NCBI GenBank assembly: GCA_015068975.1
Contig: SVJM01000002.1
Span: 105,140-169,139, forward strand
DNA: 64,000 nucleotides
Direction of reading: 5' to 3'
DNA from: Oscillospiraceae bacterium
GTDB lineage: Bacteria; Bacillota; Clostridia; UMGS1810
Position numbers and translations under genes: made by a program. The notes beneath the pieces are model-generated. The model ran no database searches. It was not told the origin of the DNA and saw only the letters and a program-made list of their open reading frames with translations. Positions within the stretch are counted from its first letter, which is position 1, and the number at the start of each line of letters is the position of its first letter. Of this stretch, positions 8,959-16,813 are shown piece by piece.

Positions 8959-10067
8959 ACATTTGCCTCCTTTTCTTTTTTGTTGAATTTGATTTTATAA
9001 TTAATGAAAAACTCAGAACCAATAATAAAGAAAATTATTATGCCGGTTATTATATCAGAAAAGGATGAATTAAGTCTGTATACTTCAGAAATCTTGGATG
9101 CACCCTTCTCAAGAAAGACTATAAGCAGTGACGTAAGCACCATAAACACAGGATTGAACTTGGCAAGCCACGATACCATAATAGCCGTAAATCCTCTTCC
9201 TGCAGATGTATCACTCTTTAATGAGTGATCTGTACCTGCAACAAGCAAAAAACCTGCCACACCACATATAGCACCTGATATAGCCATTGTGCGAAGGATT
9301 ACCTTCTTTACATTGATACCGATGTATCTTGCAGTGTTTTCACTTTCGCCAACAACAGAGATTTCATATCCCTGTTTACTGTACTTAAGATATATATACA
9401 TAATGATTGTAAGTACAGCAACAATCAATATATTTATGAGATACTTCTGCCCGAAAAGCATAGGCAACTGACCAAACTCCAGAGTACGTGGGGTTCCCGA
9501 GCCTTTTGGCACTGACCATTCAAGTGTGAAATATGCCACAATCTGAATGGCGATGTAGTTCATCATCAGTGTAAATAATGTTTCGTTGGAGTTAAATCTT
9601 GTCTTAAGATAAGCCGGTACAAGTCCCCATACTGCACCTGCAAGAATACTTGACAGAAGCATTATAAAGATAAGCATTGGTGTAGGAAGCTTGTCTCCTA
9701 TAAATATCATACAGGTGGCAGTGGCAAGACCGCCGATAAGTATCTGCCCTTCTGCACCGATATTCCAGAATCTCATCTTAAATGCAGGAGTTACCGCAAT
9801 TGATACGCAAAGAAGAATAGCGGTATTCTGAAACAGGTTCCATACAAGTCTTGATGTGCCTACAGCACCGTCAATCATTGTAAGATATACGCTTACAGGA
9901 TTAAGCTTTGTAAGTGCAACAGTGATCACGCCACATATAATAAGGGCAAGAATGATAGAAATAGCACGTATGCTCCATGCCTTCCACCATACTATGTCGT
10001 CCCTCTTTGCTATATGAAAAGGAGGTGTATGCAAATTAGATACATTGGTATTTTTTATCTTACTCAT
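8955..10067 (-). CDS. Nucleoside ABC transporter permease (NupP/YufP-like)
   Basis: First permease of the BMP-type nucleoside importer, 370 residues, with eight or more hydrophobic segments. The ATPase-contact loop reads GYEISVVGESENTARYIGI, matching the equivalent loop in the second permease. The start was moved to the ATG at 10067, which has AAAGGAGG eight bases upstream. An in-frame ATG further out lies inside the ATPase gene and lacks a ribosome site. The chosen start overlaps the ATPase stop by 8 bases, as expected for coupled subunits. Substrate (purine nucleosides) is inferred from family and from the adjacent xpt. Confidence 0.9.
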   Translation of the reverse strand: MSKIKNTNVSNLHTPPFHIAKRDDIVWWKAWSIRAISIILALIICGVITVALTKLNPVSVYLTMIDGAVGTSRLVWNLFQNTAILLCVSIAVTPAFKMRFWNIGAEGQILIGGLATATCMIFIGDKLPTPMLIFIMLLSSILAGAVWGLVPAYLKTRFNSNETLFTLMMNYIAIQIVAYFTLEWSVPKGSGTPRTLEFGQLPMLFGQKYLINILIVAVLTIIMYIYLKYSKQGYEISVVGESENTARYIGINVKKVILRTMAISGAICGVAGFLLVAGTDHSLKSDTSAGRGFTAIMVSWLAKFNPVFMVLTSLLIVFLEKGASKISEVYRLNSSFSDIITGIIIFFIIGSEFFINYKIKFNKKEKEANV

Positions 10068-11619
10068 TTTCGTTACCTCCTTTATTATCATCAAAACTAT
10101 CAGAAGACTTGGTCATAAGGAGACCGATTTCTTCTTTTGTGGTATTTCTGGCATCCACTATACCGGATACCCTGCCACCGCCAATGACAAGTATTCTGTC
10201 ACATAATTCTATCAGCACATCAAGGTCTTCGCCAACAAATATAACAGCTACACCCTTCTTTTTCTGTTCATTGAGAAGATTGTATATTGTGTAGGATGAA
10301 TTGATATCAAGACCTCTTACAGGATATGCCGCCATAAGAACTGAAGGCGATGAAGATATCTCTCTTCCTACAAGTATTTTTTGTACATTACCGCCTGACA
10401 GTCTTCTTACAGGAGTACTTGCAGAAGGTGTGACAACTTCAAGTCTGTCTATTATCTCCTCTGCAAGAGATTTTGGCTTCTTTCTCTGAAGAAATACTGA
10501 TTTACCCTTCTTATAGCTACGGAGCATCATATTATCTACAATATCCATATTGCCTACAAGACCCATACCAAGTCTGTCTTCGGGAACAAAGGCAAGTCTT
10601 ACACCAAGATTTCTTATTTCTATAGGTGTCTTGTCACGCAAGTTTTCTTCATTTCCGGTATTAGGATCATGATATACTATCTTCCCGCTATCAAGATGCT
10701 GAAGTCCTGCGATAGATTCCAGAAGTTCTCTCTGTCCACTTCCGGCAATACCTGCAATTCCAAGGATTTCTCCTGAACGTGCTTCGAAGGAAACATTGTC
10801 AAGGACCTTGACACCTTCTCTGTTTATACAGTTTATCTTATCTACCACAAGTCGGTCAGCCACATTTACAGGTTCATCTCTGTCAATATTAAGTGATACC
10901 TTCTTACCTACCATCATCTCTGTAAGCTGAGATTCATTTGTTTCACTTGTTTTCACTGTGCCTTCATATTCACCTTTGCGAAGAACTGCCACATTGTCAG
11001 AAATGGAAAGTACCTCGTGAAGCTTATGAGTGATGATAATGATTGCTTTTCCGTCTTCTTTCATATTTCTTAGTACATTAAAAAGCTTCTTTGTCTCCTG
11101 AGGAGTAAGCACCGCTGTAGGCTCATCAAGGATAAGTATATCTGCCCCTCTGAAGAGTACCTTTATGATTTCTACTGTCTGTTTTTCAGAAACTGACATT
11201 TCGTAGATTTTCTTATCAGGATCAAGCTCAAATCCGTACTGTGATGTGATCTCTTTGATCTTTTCTATGTATTTAGGCATATCAAAGCCCTTTTCATCAG
11301 TAAGACCAAGTACAATATTCTGTGCAGCACTGAATACATCAACAAGCTTAAAATGCTGATGTATCATACCAATTTTGTGGTCAAAGGCATCCTTTGGTGA
11401 AGAGATAACCACCTCTTCGCCATCAATAAACATCTGCCCCCCATCAGGATAGTAAATACCCGATACCATATTCATAAGGGTAGTTTTTCCGCTGCCGTTT
11501 TCACCAAGGATAGAAAGTATTTCTCCTTTTCTCACTTTGAGCGAAACATTGTTATTTGCAACAACACTACCAAAGGTCTTTGTAATATTTCTTAGTTCGA
11601 GAGCAATATTCTGTTCCAT
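10060..11619 (-). CDS. Nucleoside ABC transporter ATP-binding protein (NupO/YufO-like)
   Basis: A 519-residue ATPase with two fused nucleotide-binding domains, as in RbsA-type sugar and BMP-type nucleoside importers. Domain 1 has a full Walker A (GENGSGKTT) and Walker B (ILILDEPTAVL), with signature MSVSEKQ. Domain 2 has GIAGSGQRE and the signature LSGGNVQK. Its Walker B region reads VLMAAYPVRGLD, so the usual catalytic Glu after the Walker B Asp is missing; one degenerate site is normal in this group. The ATG is preceded by CAGGAG. It lies 128 bases after the binding-protein gene, with a hairpin between, so the ATPase and permeases are probably expressed less than the binding protein. Confidence 0.92.
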   Translation of the reverse strand: MEQNIALELRNITKTFGSVVANNNVSLKVRKGEILSILGENGSGKTTLMNMVSGIYYPDGGQMFIDGEEVVISSPKDAFDHKIGMIHQHFKLVDVFSAAQNIVLGLTDEKGFDMPKYIEKIKEITSQYGFELDPDKKIYEMSVSEKQTVEIIKVLFRGADILILDEPTAVLTPQETKKLFNVLRNMKEDGKAIIIITHKLHEVLSISDNVAVLRKGEYEGTVKTSETNESQLTEMMVGKKVSLNIDRDEPVNVADRLVVDKINCINREGVKVLDNVSFEARSGEILGIAGIAGSGQRELLESIAGLQHLDSGKIVYHDPNTGNEENLRDKTPIEIRNLGVRLAFVPEDRLGMGLVGNMDIVDNMMLRSYKKGKSVFLQRKKPKSLAEEIIDRLEVVTPSASTPVRRLSGGNVQKILVGREISSSPSVLMAAYPVRGLDINSSYTIYNLLNEQKKKGVAVIFVGEDLDVLIELCDRILVIGGGRVSGIVDARNTTKEEIGLLMTKSSDSFDDNKGGNENE

Positions 11620-11710
11620 ATATATCTCCTGTTCTCATTTTTTATCCTTTTATAAACACACATCACCCTTGCTTATAAAAGGACAAATCAATATGTAGTT
11701 AAAAATAACA

Positions 11711-11736
11711 GGGGTTGTAAAATAAATTACAACCCC
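11711..11736 (-). terminator. Intra-operon hairpin after the BMP lipoprotein gene
   Basis: A 10-bp perfect stem (11711-11720 with 11727-11736) rich in G/C at its base. On the minus strand it is followed by TGTTATTTTT. It lies 12 bases beyond the binding-protein stop. It probably acts as a leaky terminator or 3' stabiliser, giving excess binding protein over ATPase and permeases. Confidence 0.75.
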
Positions 11737-11747
11737 CATAAACCAAA

Positions 11748-12956
11748 TTAGAACATACTGTTCAACAATGTAATACCATCAATCTGAAGGTCGAAGTAAG
11801 GAGCTGAACGATATTCAGATTCGTGGAAGTATCCATCTGCGATAGCTTCTGTATCTTTTTCGTAAGCTGCATCAGTATCAACGTCAGCAAGATAAGAATC
11901 AAGCTTCTTACCTTCAACAGTGAAGTTAGCTGTGTCAAATACCTTGATTTCGCCTGAAACAAGCTTAGCCTTAGCATCTTCGATAGCTTCTTTTGTACCC
12001 TTGGCAGCAACCTTTTCGTTTACATCTGTAAGCTTTACAGAACCTGCTTCAAAACCTTCACACCAGTCAAGAGCGATTTCTTCGTTCTTTGTTGCAGCGT
12101 TGATAATGTATTTGAAGTATGGTGCCCAATCGATTCTTGAAGAAACGATAAATGTGTTAGGGCAAGCAGCTTCTGTGCTACCATTGTAAGAAACGTTTGG
12201 AACGCCTGCGTTTTCACAAGCTGTAGGAGCACCCATAGAGTCAGCATGCTGACTGATAAGTACACAGTTATTTGAGAGAAGCTTTGTAGCAGCTTCTTTT
12301 TCCAATGCTTCGTCATACCAGCTACCTGTAAACTGAACTTCCATTGTTACAGTTGGGCAAACGGATTTAGCACCAAGATAGAAAGATGTGTAACCAGAAA
12401 TAACCTCAGCATATGTATACGCACCTACATAACCCATCTTAGCCTGATCAGCTGTGATCTTACCTGCTTCGATCATTTCGTTAAGCTTGAGACCTGCAGC
12501 TATACCTGCAAGATATCTGCCTTCATAAATAGAAGCGAATGCATTATGGAAGTTAGGGAGCTTTTCTGTATGAGCAGTTGTACCTGTAGCATGACAGAAC
12601 TGAACTTCAGGAAACTCCTTAGCAGCCTTGAGAATATAAGGTTCGTGACCGAAGCTGTTTGCAAATACAACATCACAGCCCTGGTCTGCAAGGTCAGCAG
12701 CTGCTTCGTAACATTCGTTACCTTCAGGAACATTTGTCTTATATATTACCTGTTCAGCACTAAGACCAAGTTCAGCTGTTGCAGCTTCTGCAGCATCAAG
12801 AAAGTTTTTGTCATATGTAGAGTTTTCGTCATGAAGGAAAATGAAGCCGATTTTAAAATCGTTGCTTACAGTTGTTTCCTTGCCGCATGATGAAAGCATA
12901 CATATTGATGCTACAAGCATAACAGCTACCAATAGAATTGAAATGATTTTTTTCAT
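11748..12956 (-). CDS. BMP-family nucleoside-binding lipoprotein (PnrA/NupN-like)
   Basis: A 402-residue substrate-binding lipoprotein of the Bmp family, which captures purine nucleosides outside the membrane for the adjacent ABC importer. The type II signal peptide has lipobox LSSC (Cys24). The mature part starts with the family pattern FKIGFIFLHDENSTYDKNF and contains CDVVFANSFG and KMGYVGAYTYAEV, also typical. At 402 residues it is longer than usual (about 350). Strong ribosome site GGAGG. The gene begins only 58 bases after xpt, with no clear terminator between, so it is likely cotranscribed with that purine-salvage gene. Confidence 0.92.
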   Translation of the reverse strand: MKKIISILLVAVMLVASICMLSSCGKETTVSNDFKIGFIFLHDENSTYDKNFLDAAEAATAELGLSAEQVIYKTNVPEGNECYEAAADLADQGCDVVFANSFGHEPYILKAAKEFPEVQFCHATGTTAHTEKLPNFHNAFASIYEGRYLAGIAAGLKLNEMIEAGKITADQAKMGYVGAYTYAEVISGYTSFYLGAKSVCPTVTMEVQFTGSWYDEALEKEAATKLLSNNCVLISQHADSMGAPTACENAGVPNVSYNGSTEAACPNTFIVSSRIDWAPYFKYIINAATKNEEIALDWCEGFEAGSVKLTDVNEKVAAKGTKEAIEDAKAKLVSGEIKVFDTANFTVEGKKLDSYLADVDTDAAYEKDTEAIADGYFHESEYRSAPYFDLQIDGITLLNSMF

Positions 12957-13014
12957 TTTGATAACCTCCTGCCTAATGGCAAAATATTTATGTAAATAAA
13001 ATTTACATCATAAT

Positions 13015-13593
13015 TTATCTGCGAAAACTAAGAGAAAAAACATCTTCTGTCATTTCTTCTACAATCGCCAGAGAATCAACTCTTATCCCCTTTGCTCTTA
13101 ATTCATCGCCGCCACCCTGAAAGCCTTTTTCTATGGCGATAGCACAGCCTATGAGCGTAGCGCCTGATTGACTGATAATATCCATAAGACCTGTAAGGGC
13201 GTTTCCTTTTGCAAGGAAATCGTCAATTATAAGCACATTGTCATCACTTGAAAGAAATTCCTTGCTGACAATGGCATCATATACATTCTTTTTTGTATAG
13301 GATGTGACCCTTGATGAATAAACATCATCTGAGATATTACCTGATTTATTCTTCTTTGCAAATACCACAGGTACATTCATATACTGAGCCGCTGCAAATG
13401 CAATAGGAATTCCTGATGTTTCTATAGTAAGAATCTTATTTACATTGTCTTCTTTATAAAGTTCTGCAATCTCCTTGCCCATTTCCATGAGAAACGGAAC
13501 ATCAATGCAATGATTCAAAAAGCAGTCAACTTTGAGAATATTACCGGGCAAAACTTTGCCTTCTTTATGAATTTTGTCTTCCAATGCTTTCAA
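13015..13593 (-). CDS. xpt: Xanthine phosphoribosyltransferase
   Basis: A 192-residue purine phosphoribosyltransferase that converts xanthine and PRPP to XMP in the cytoplasm. The PRPP-binding loop VLIIDDFLAKGNA is intact, and the N-terminal LEDKIHKEGKVLPGNILKVD is typical of Xpt. The start is taken as the TTG at 13593, because GAGAGGAG lies just upstream and the resulting length fits the family (about 190). A longer in-frame extension would run through the promoter. Usual relatives are controlled by a guanine riboswitch, but here a consensus promoter lies about 40 bases upstream, leaving no room for one. It heads the nucleoside-importer unit. Confidence 0.93.
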   Translation of the reverse strand: MKALEDKIHKEGKVLPGNILKVDCFLNHCIDVPFLMEMGKEIAELYKEDNVNKILTIETSGIPIAFAAAQYMNVPVVFAKKNKSGNISDDVYSSRVTSYTKKNVYDAIVSKEFLSSDDNVLIIDDFLAKGNALTGLMDIISQSGATLIGCAIAIEKGFQGGGDELRAKGIRVDSLAIVEEMTEDVFSLSFRR

Positions 13594-13639
13594 AGTAATT
13601 CTCCTCTCAACCAAAATGTACCTTCTTACATATAAAAAA

Positions 13640-13668
13640 AGTATAGCATATGATATTGCAAAAGTCAA
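13640..13668 (-). promoter_or_regulatory. Sigma-A promoter of xpt
   Basis: On the minus strand: -35 TTGACT (13663-13668), 17-base spacer, -10 TATACT (13640-13645). Predicted start is near 13633, giving a leader of about 40 bases. Confidence 0.85.
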
Positions 13669-13716
13669 CAAATCAATCCAAAATTTGACACTGTTTTTTG
13701 ATACAAAATATAAAAA

Positions 13717-13744
13717 AGAAGATGCAGATTTTTCTGCATCTTCT
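13717..13744 (-). terminator. Rho-independent terminator after the PTS gene
   Basis: A 12-bp perfect stem AGAAGATGCAGA/TCTGCATCTTCT (13717-13728 with 13733-13744), followed on the minus strand by TTTTTT. It lies 6 bases beyond the PTS stop. Confidence 0.93.
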
Positions 13745-13750
13745 CAATTT

Positions 13751-15856
13751 CTATTTAAGATCTAATATTTGCTCTCCAATATTGATAGTTCCTTCTTTTA
13801 GAAGAGAAATTTCTTTATAATCATCGCTATTGCAGATAATAAGGGGAATTGTTACCTGATAGCCTGCTTTCTTTATCTTCGAAATATCAAATGATATAAG
13901 AAGGTCTCCCTTTTTCACTTTTGCATTTGTCTTTATGTGAGGTGTGAAGTATTTTCCCTTAAGCTTCACTGTATCAACACCTATATGAAGGAGCACTTCT
14001 GCCCCATCATCAGAAAGTATTGTCAGTGCATGATTTGTATCATATATATTCTCCACTATACCGTCACAAGGAGCATAGAGCTTACCTTCTACAGGCTCCA
14101 CTGCAATACCTTTTCCAAGAAGGCCCGAAGAGAATGCCTCATCCTTCACTTCTTTTAATGGAATTGCCTTTCCTGATGTGTGAGAATACATCACAGTTGG
14201 CGTCAGTGTCTTTTTATCTTCTATACTGTCCTCTTGTCTGTCCATGGCAACATCTGATACAATGGTATCTGATTCATCGGTATCAAGATAATCTTCAAAG
14301 GTGGATTTAATTACTGATACCTGTGGTCCGTATATAATCTGCACACCGAGTCCCTTGTGTATCACTCCCGATGCACCGCTTTGCTTAAGGTATTCATCCT
14401 TTACAAGTGCAGCATCATTTACTGTAATTCTTAATCTTGTGGCACAGCAGTCTATATCAGAGATATTTTCCTTACCGCCAAGACCTTTGAGGATAAGTCT
14501 GCTCTGAGAGAAGTCCTGCCCCTTATTCTTTTTCCTTTCATTTACATCCTTTCTGGTATAGAGCTTCACTTCCCCTTCTTCAAGGTCACGTCCGGGAGTT
14601 TTTAAGTCAAGCTTTTCTATCATTATCTTAAATATAAAGTAGTAAATTACAAAATATATAAGTCCTACAACAACTATCCATATCCAGTTGGTTTTTGCAT
14701 TACCCTGAAGTATGCCAAATAGGAATAAGTCTATAAGACCTCCCGAAAAAGTCATCCCTACACCTACTCCGAGAATATGCATAAGCATATAAGAAAGCCC
14801 TGCAAGGATTGAGTGCACCACATACATTACAGGTGCTACAAACAAAAATGTGAATTCAATTGGCTCTGTAATACCCGTAAGAATTGAGGTGAGTGTGGCA
14901 GAAAGAAGCAAACTTCCCACTACTTTTCTCTTCTTTGGATGCGCAGTCTTATACATTGCAATGGCTGCCCCTGCCAAACCAAAAATCATAAATGGGAATT
15001 TACCTGACATAAATCGTGTGGCAGATACAGAGAAAACCTCTGTACTCTTTGATGCAAGCTCGGCAAAAAAGATGTTCTGTGCACCATTTATTATATTTCC
15101 ATCGATCACCGCAGTTCCGCCAAGAGCAGTCTGCCAGAATGGAATATAAAACACATGATGAAGACCAAATGGTATAAGTGCTCTCTCAATTGTACCATAT
15201 ATCCATGTGCCAAAATATCCTGATCCAAGCACCAGATTTCCAAGCCATGAAATACCTCTCTGAACAATTGGCCAGATATAAAACATAGCTATACCTACAC
15301 CAAGATATACTATTGAGCTTATAATAGGTACAAACCTTGTACCACTAAAGAATGACAGAGTCTGATGAAGTTCAATTTTGTAAAATCTGTTGTGAAGGGC
15401 AGCAACTCCAAGACCTACGATAATACCGCCAAATACACCCATCTGAAGTGTGGTTATACCAAGCATCGACGTGGTGGTATTATCTGCCATAGCTTCTACA
15501 CCGCCATAGGCAGTAATAAGAGCACTTATGGCAGTATTCATTATAAGATAGGCAATTACCGCAGACAGAGCCGCTACTTCCTTTTCTCTCTTTGCCATAC
15601 CGATTGCAACACCCATTGCAAATAAAAGTGCCAGGTTGTCAAACACCGCACTTCCTGCCTTGGAGAGAATATCCAGTACAGTATAAATAATACTTCCCGG
15701 ATATATAAGCCACGTAAGATTGTATGCATTAAGCATGGTTTCATTTGTAAAAGAGCTTCCTATTCCAAGAAACAACCCTGCAACAGGAAGAAGTGCAATT
15801 GGGAGCATAAAGGATCTACCAATCCTTTGTAATACTCCAAAAACTTTATCCTTCAT
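13751..15856 (-). CDS. PTS sugar transporter EIICBA (glucose/maltose/GlcNAc family)
   Basis: A 701-residue fused permease that imports and phosphorylates a hexose using PEP via HPr. Order: EIIC (about residues 1-430; FMLPIALLPVAGLFLGIG at the start and LIPFGLHHVFYIPFW with the sugar-binding motif), EIIB (about 455-530; phospho-Cys471 in DCCATRLR) and EIIA (about 570-701; phospho-His624 in LLHIGVDTV). The start is the ATG at 15856 with TAGGAG upstream; a longer frame has no ribosome site. Sequence alone does not separate glucose, maltose and GlcNAc specificity. The nagA/nagB-like genes 8 kb away make GlcNAc possible. No antiterminator gene is adjacent. Confidence 0.88.
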   Translation of the reverse strand: MKDKVFGVLQRIGRSFMLPIALLPVAGLFLGIGSSFTNETMLNAYNLTWLIYPGSIIYTVLDILSKAGSAVFDNLALLFAMGVAIGMAKREKEVAALSAVIAYLIMNTAISALITAYGGVEAMADNTTTSMLGITTLQMGVFGGIIVGLGVAALHNRFYKIELHQTLSFFSGTRFVPIISSIVYLGVGIAMFYIWPIVQRGISWLGNLVLGSGYFGTWIYGTIERALIPFGLHHVFYIPFWQTALGGTAVIDGNIINGAQNIFFAELASKSTEVFSVSATRFMSGKFPFMIFGLAGAAIAMYKTAHPKKRKVVGSLLLSATLTSILTGITEPIEFTFLFVAPVMYVVHSILAGLSYMLMHILGVGVGMTFSGGLIDLFLFGILQGNAKTNWIWIVVVGLIYFVIYYFIFKIMIEKLDLKTPGRDLEEGEVKLYTRKDVNERKKNKGQDFSQSRLILKGLGGKENISDIDCCATRLRITVNDAALVKDEYLKQSGASGVIHKGLGVQIIYGPQVSVIKSTFEDYLDTDESDTIVSDVAMDRQEDSIEDKKTLTPTVMYSHTSGKAIPLKEVKDEAFSSGLLGKGIAVEPVEGKLYAPCDGIVENIYDTNHALTILSDDGAEVLLHIGVDTVKLKGKYFTPHIKTNAKVKKGDLLISFDISKIKKAGYQVTIPLIICNSDDYKEISLLKEGTINIGEQILDLK

Positions 15857-15929
15857 ATCAATTCTCCTATAAAAAGATTTTGTAGTTATTATTATCTTTT
15901 TTGGAAAATTTAATACATTTTGTGATAAA

Positions 15930-15957
15930 AAAAAGTACGCCAAAAAGCGTACTTTTT
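15930..15957 (-). terminator. Rho-independent terminator after the isomerase-like gene
   Basis: An 11-bp stem AAAAAGTACGC/GCGTACTTTTT (15930-15940 with 15947-15957), followed on the minus strand by further T residues. It closes the GH43-GH10-isomerase operon 8 bases past its last stop. Confidence 0.9.
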
Positions 15958-15964
15958 CGTATAA

Positions 15965-16813
15965 TTATATCAATAATTCAGATGGAATAACTGACAATTC
16001 TCCACCACCAAAAATCTCATTGGCATTTCTCACGTAATCCGGCGGGCTAAGAAGTCTTTGTCTTTTACGTGTTTTGCTGACATATCCCACTTCATAAAGC
16101 CATGGACCCGAGTATCCATAATCCTTCAGATTGTTATAGAGTTTATTCCAGCAAATCTTACCTTCTCCCGGGAGCCAATGCCGTTCATCTATCATATCAT
16201 AATCTGATACGTGTAAAGTTACAATTTTGTGTGCGAGCTTTTTTACTGATTCACATACATCTTCCTTCAGGAAATGATTTGTATCAAGACATATTTTAAG
16301 TCTTTCATCACAATTTACAATCTCCATAAGCTCATCTGATGTGTTTCCAAGTCCGTGACGAGGAAGATTTTCCACACAGATTGTGGCACCCTCTTTTGAT
16401 GCAATTTCCGAAAGAAGCATATGAGTTTCTTTTGCAAAATTTAATCTATCCATTCTTTCATCCTCCTCTATGGGACCACAACTTGGATGAATTACAAATT
16501 TTTCGATACCGATATTTGTACCCTTTTTGATAATGTCTGAGTAATAGTCAAGTGTATACTTTCTCTTATCCCTCTCAAGTGCAGACATATCTATGAGAGC
16601 GCCTTTGAAGGCGTGGAATGGCAAATGATATGACCATATTTCTACATCGTACCGTCGGGACAAACTGTCTAACAGCCCAAAATCCATACTATCGTGTTTA
16701 TCATTAGGCATACTTATTTCCATACATTCTATCCCGGCAGAGCGAAAGGAAGAAAAAAGCTCCTCATTTATTTCTTTACCGCATGTTGATAATCCGATTT
16801 TCATGTTCATCAT
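15965..16813 (-). CDS. Sugar phosphate isomerase/epimerase-like TIM barrel protein
   Basis: A 282-residue protein of the xylose-isomerase-like TIM barrel superfamily (AP endonuclease family 2 fold). Metal-ligand-type motifs are FVIHPSCG, ICVENLPRHG, KICLDTNHF and VTLHVSDYD, in the usual barrel order. Members interconvert ketoses or inositols, and the exact substrate cannot be read from sequence. It is the last gene of an operon with a GH43_24-like galactanase and a GH10 protein, and overlaps the GH10 stop by four bases (ATGA), so it probably acts on a monosaccharide released by those enzymes. Three closely spaced ATGs leave the exact start open. Confidence 0.82.
   Translation of the reverse strand: MMNMKIGLSTCGKEINEELFSSFRSAGIECMEISMPNDKHDSMDFGLLDSLSRRYDVEIWSYHLPFHAFKGALIDMSALERDKRKYTLDYYSDIIKKGTNIGIEKFVIHPSCGPIEEDERMDRLNFAKETHMLLSEIASKEGATICVENLPRHGLGNTSDELMEIVNCDERLKICLDTNHFLKEDVCESVKKLAHKIVTLHVSDYDMIDERHWLPGEGKICWNKLYNNLKDYGYSGPWLYEVGYVSKTRKRQRLLSPPDYVRNANEIFGGGELSVIPSELLI

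Noticed and set aside
13594..13750. Guanine riboswitch expected upstream of xpt.
   Set aside because: The region holds the PTS terminator and a consensus promoter close to the gene. No aptamer-like paired elements fit between promoter and start.
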